From an uncultured Gammaproteobacteria bacterium (GTDB lineage Bacteria; Pseudomonadota; Gammaproteobacteria; SZUA-140): a stretch of 20,925 nt of DNA. Location: contig CALZMY010000104.1 in assembly GCA_945788675.1 (NCBI GenBank), forward strand, positions 1-20,925, given 5' to 3'. The translations under genes and the position numbers were made by a program. The notes under the pieces were generated by a model. It searched no databases. It saw only the letters and a list, made by a program, of their open reading frames with translations, and had not been told where the DNA came from. Each line of letters starts with the position of its first letter. The first letter of the stretch is position 1. Positions 19,483 to 20,925 of this stretch are shown in pieces.

Positions 19483-20925
19483 TTAACGAAGGCATTGTTT
19501 GCGGTTTGTTCGGTGACAGATGCGGGCAGCGCCGAGCGTAAATAGTAACCACAGCAGACTTAATCCTGATCCACCGCCGCCACTATTTTCACTACTGTTG
19601 CTAGTCTCGGCGCTTGTTGCCGGACTGCTATTGACGCCTGTTGCTGTGATAGGCGCAGAGGTGACACCGCCGGGGTCTTTAATGATGCTGTTAACCTGCT
19701 GGTCAGCATCATTAGGGCCGCCATCTTCAATCGTTAATCGGATGCAGTCATACCCTGTGGTAAGACCAGCAATATATGCAGTGTCTTCAGGGGTGGGGCA
19801 GATGTCGTTGACCTTGCTGGCAGATGCGAGACGGTTGTTGGCATTTTCTGTAAAGGTGACCCAGCCTGTATGGGCCATGTATTTTCGGTAGATCGCGTTT
19901 TCCGGAATCGAATTCGCTAGCGGAATAACGATGCTGGCACTCTGCCCCGGTGTCATTAGCCCTGCGATCTCAAAATCAAAGATTTCATTAGGCAGGTTTT
20001 CATCATCGACCGGATAAAGTGCCGGGCCACCATTGGGCCCACCGTGCGCTTCGATATCCGCTAGCGTGACCCTGTCCCCACTTTTACCGCTGGCGATGAT
20101 GATGCCGCCGCTGCGTAGATTGAGTCCTTCTGCCACATGTGGCGTGTTAGTTGTAACAGGCGTTTCAGGCAGCGTATTCGCGTGAGGCGTGGTGCTGGTG
20201 GTAATAGACTCGAACGGCGCAAGGGGTGGGCTGTTTACCTCGATAGTGTATACGATTAGATTATCAATAGAGGGTGGTGTGTCGAACAGAGGAGGGCCCC
20301 ATTCAAAAGGGGCAGCTTCTACATCGGAAGAATTTGTACTGAAAGTGGAAGTGCTTGAGCCCACGCTGTCAAAGACAAGTGAGATGCCATTATCGAAGGT
20401 GTGTGCGAACTGGATGGCTTCTTCAGTGTCAGTTACGGCTGGCGCAGTAATATCGCTCACATTAATCACAGTGTCGATGGTGTATGTCACGCTATCGGTT
20501 GCAAGCAGATCGGTCACCTGAGCCTTGATGATATAGACTCCTGCAGGAATGTTGGCAGGGTCAAAGGACATTGTTTTTCCATTTGTACTCATGGTAGCGA
20601 GGATGCTGTTATCAGTTTCGCTCCAGTCAATCAGATAGCGGTGTTCTGGGTTATTGGCACGAATGATAAGGGTGACGAGGGTGTTGAGTGCGCTTGAATC
20701 ATTTGATTCAGTATCGTTATCAATGAAGCGTGTGCTTTCACCGCCCTGAGTCACGACGATATCCAGCTGTGGTGGCACTTGTGTTTCGGATATTAATACG
20801 CGTTTTGTGATTCGATGCCCCAGCGTTGTGTTTTCGGTGGCAGGTTGCTGCAACGTGAAAACAATATCCTCCAGGAGTTCATTATTGATCTCATCACTCG
20901 CAACATTAAAGATGATCGTTCCGAT
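19483..20925 (-). CDS. Choice-of-anchor U / GlyGly-CTERM surface protein (5' end outside window)
   Basis: The frame is open to the right edge of the window: 24 more codons precede the TTG at 20853 with no stop, so the start lies outside and at least 480 residues belong to a larger protein. The first visible part (DIVFTLQQPATENTTLGHRI) looks like the end of a Calx-beta-type repeat. Ig/cadherin-like segments follow (YLIDWSETD, NIPAGVYIIKAQVTD). Further on, FDFEIAGLMTPGQSASIVIP, YRKYMAHTGWVTF, CPTPEDTAYIAGLTTGYDCI and RLTIEDGGPNDAD match the choice-of-anchor U domain. The C-terminus (GGGGSGLSLLWLLF, then a basic tail with R/H/K) is a GlyGly-CTERM sorting signal, recognised and cut by rhombosortase after export. 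The protein is most likely large, secreted and surface-attached. Confidence 0.8.
   Translation of the reverse strand: MGTIIFNVASDEINNELLEDIVFTLQQPATENTTLGHRITKRVLISETQVPPQLDIVVTQGGESTRFIDNDTESNDSSALNTLVTLIIRANNPEHRYLIDWSETDNSILATMSTNGKTMSFDPANIPAGVYIIKAQVTDLLATDSVTYTIDTVINVSDITAPAVTDTEEAIQFAHTFDNGISLVFDSVGSSTSTFSTNSSDVEAAPFEWGPPLFDTPPSIDNLIVYTIEVNSPPLAPFESITTSTTPHANTLPETPVTTNTPHVAEGLNLRSGGIIIASGKSGDRVTLADIEAHGGPNGGPALYPVDDENLPNEIFDFEIAGLMTPGQSASIVIPLANSIPENAIYRKYMAHTGWVTFTENANNRLASASKVNDICPTPEDTAYIAGLTTGYDCIRLTIEDGGPNDADQQVNSIIKDPGGVTSAPITATGVNSSPATSAETSNSSENSGGGGSGLSLLWLLFTLGAARICHRTNRKQCLR

Noticed and set aside
1..20925. CRISPR arrays, tRNA or rRNA genes
   Set aside because: I saw no regularly spaced short repeats and no tRNA- or rRNA-like sequence in either strand.

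Overview
The window looks like chromosomal DNA of a free-living gammaproteobacterium. Several encoded proteins match enterobacterial or gammaproteobacterial types closely: Fpr, YajD, GlpE, EfpL/YeiP, Slp lipoproteins, an LpxL/HtrB acyltransferase and NnrS. I cannot name the genus. Most genes are single units or short runs facing alternate ways, so this is a housekeeping and cell-envelope region broken up by mobile DNA, not one large operon.

Layout. 1-146 holds the 3' end of an unrecognised + strand gene. 185-1603 (-) encodes a lipoprotein made of six 71-residue kelch-like repeats. Divergent from it, 1913-3340 (+) encodes a DUF4382 lipoprotein. 3438-3797 (-) is a YajD-type HNH protein, followed by NnrS (3923-5113 +), ferredoxin-NADP reductase Fpr (5232-5975 +), a GST-like protein (5990-6631 -) and a large hybrid sensor kinase with a periplasmic solute-binding domain (6811-8883 +). 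A minus-strand run of three small lipoproteins follows (two Slp paralogues and a glycine-zipper surface antigen, 8951-10688). It is split by a 178-184 bp MITE-like element with perfect terminal inverted repeats. Then come efpL (11005-11571 -), a small membrane protein with a 10-base G tract (11633-12013 -) and an LpxL-like acyltransferase (12131-13114 +).

The most unusual gene is at 13184-14644 (-). Its N-terminus carries the 'DNRPEAxAQRxLQ...NNS' leader and the 'ELESEADVMGAAAL' segment that I associate with DUF4157-type proteins linked to extracellular contractile injection systems (eCIS). Its middle part resembles phosphothreonine-lyase / LanL lyase domains (KxH, HKF, KFVTIYP and MRHG motifs). 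It is an orphan: no injection machinery lies in the window. glpE (14995-15297 +, TTG start) and an SPFH/flotillin-like protein (15471-17174 -) follow.

The right end has a broken FG-GAP/VCBS-repeat gene (17251-17554 -), an intact IS1182-family element (17708-19341) inserted in a palindromic REP-like sequence, and the 3' part of a choice-of-anchor U / GlyGly-CTERM surface protein (19483-20925 -) whose reading frame runs off the window.

Functional threads: outer-membrane and surface lipoproteins dominate (kelch, DUF4382, two Slp, 17-kDa antigen, CTERM protein, lipid A-type acyltransferase). A second set handles redox, nitrosative or sulfur stress (NnrS, Fpr, GST, GlpE). Small mobile sequences recur: one complete MITE and two remnants sharing its end, the IS1182 copy, and REP-like hairpins.
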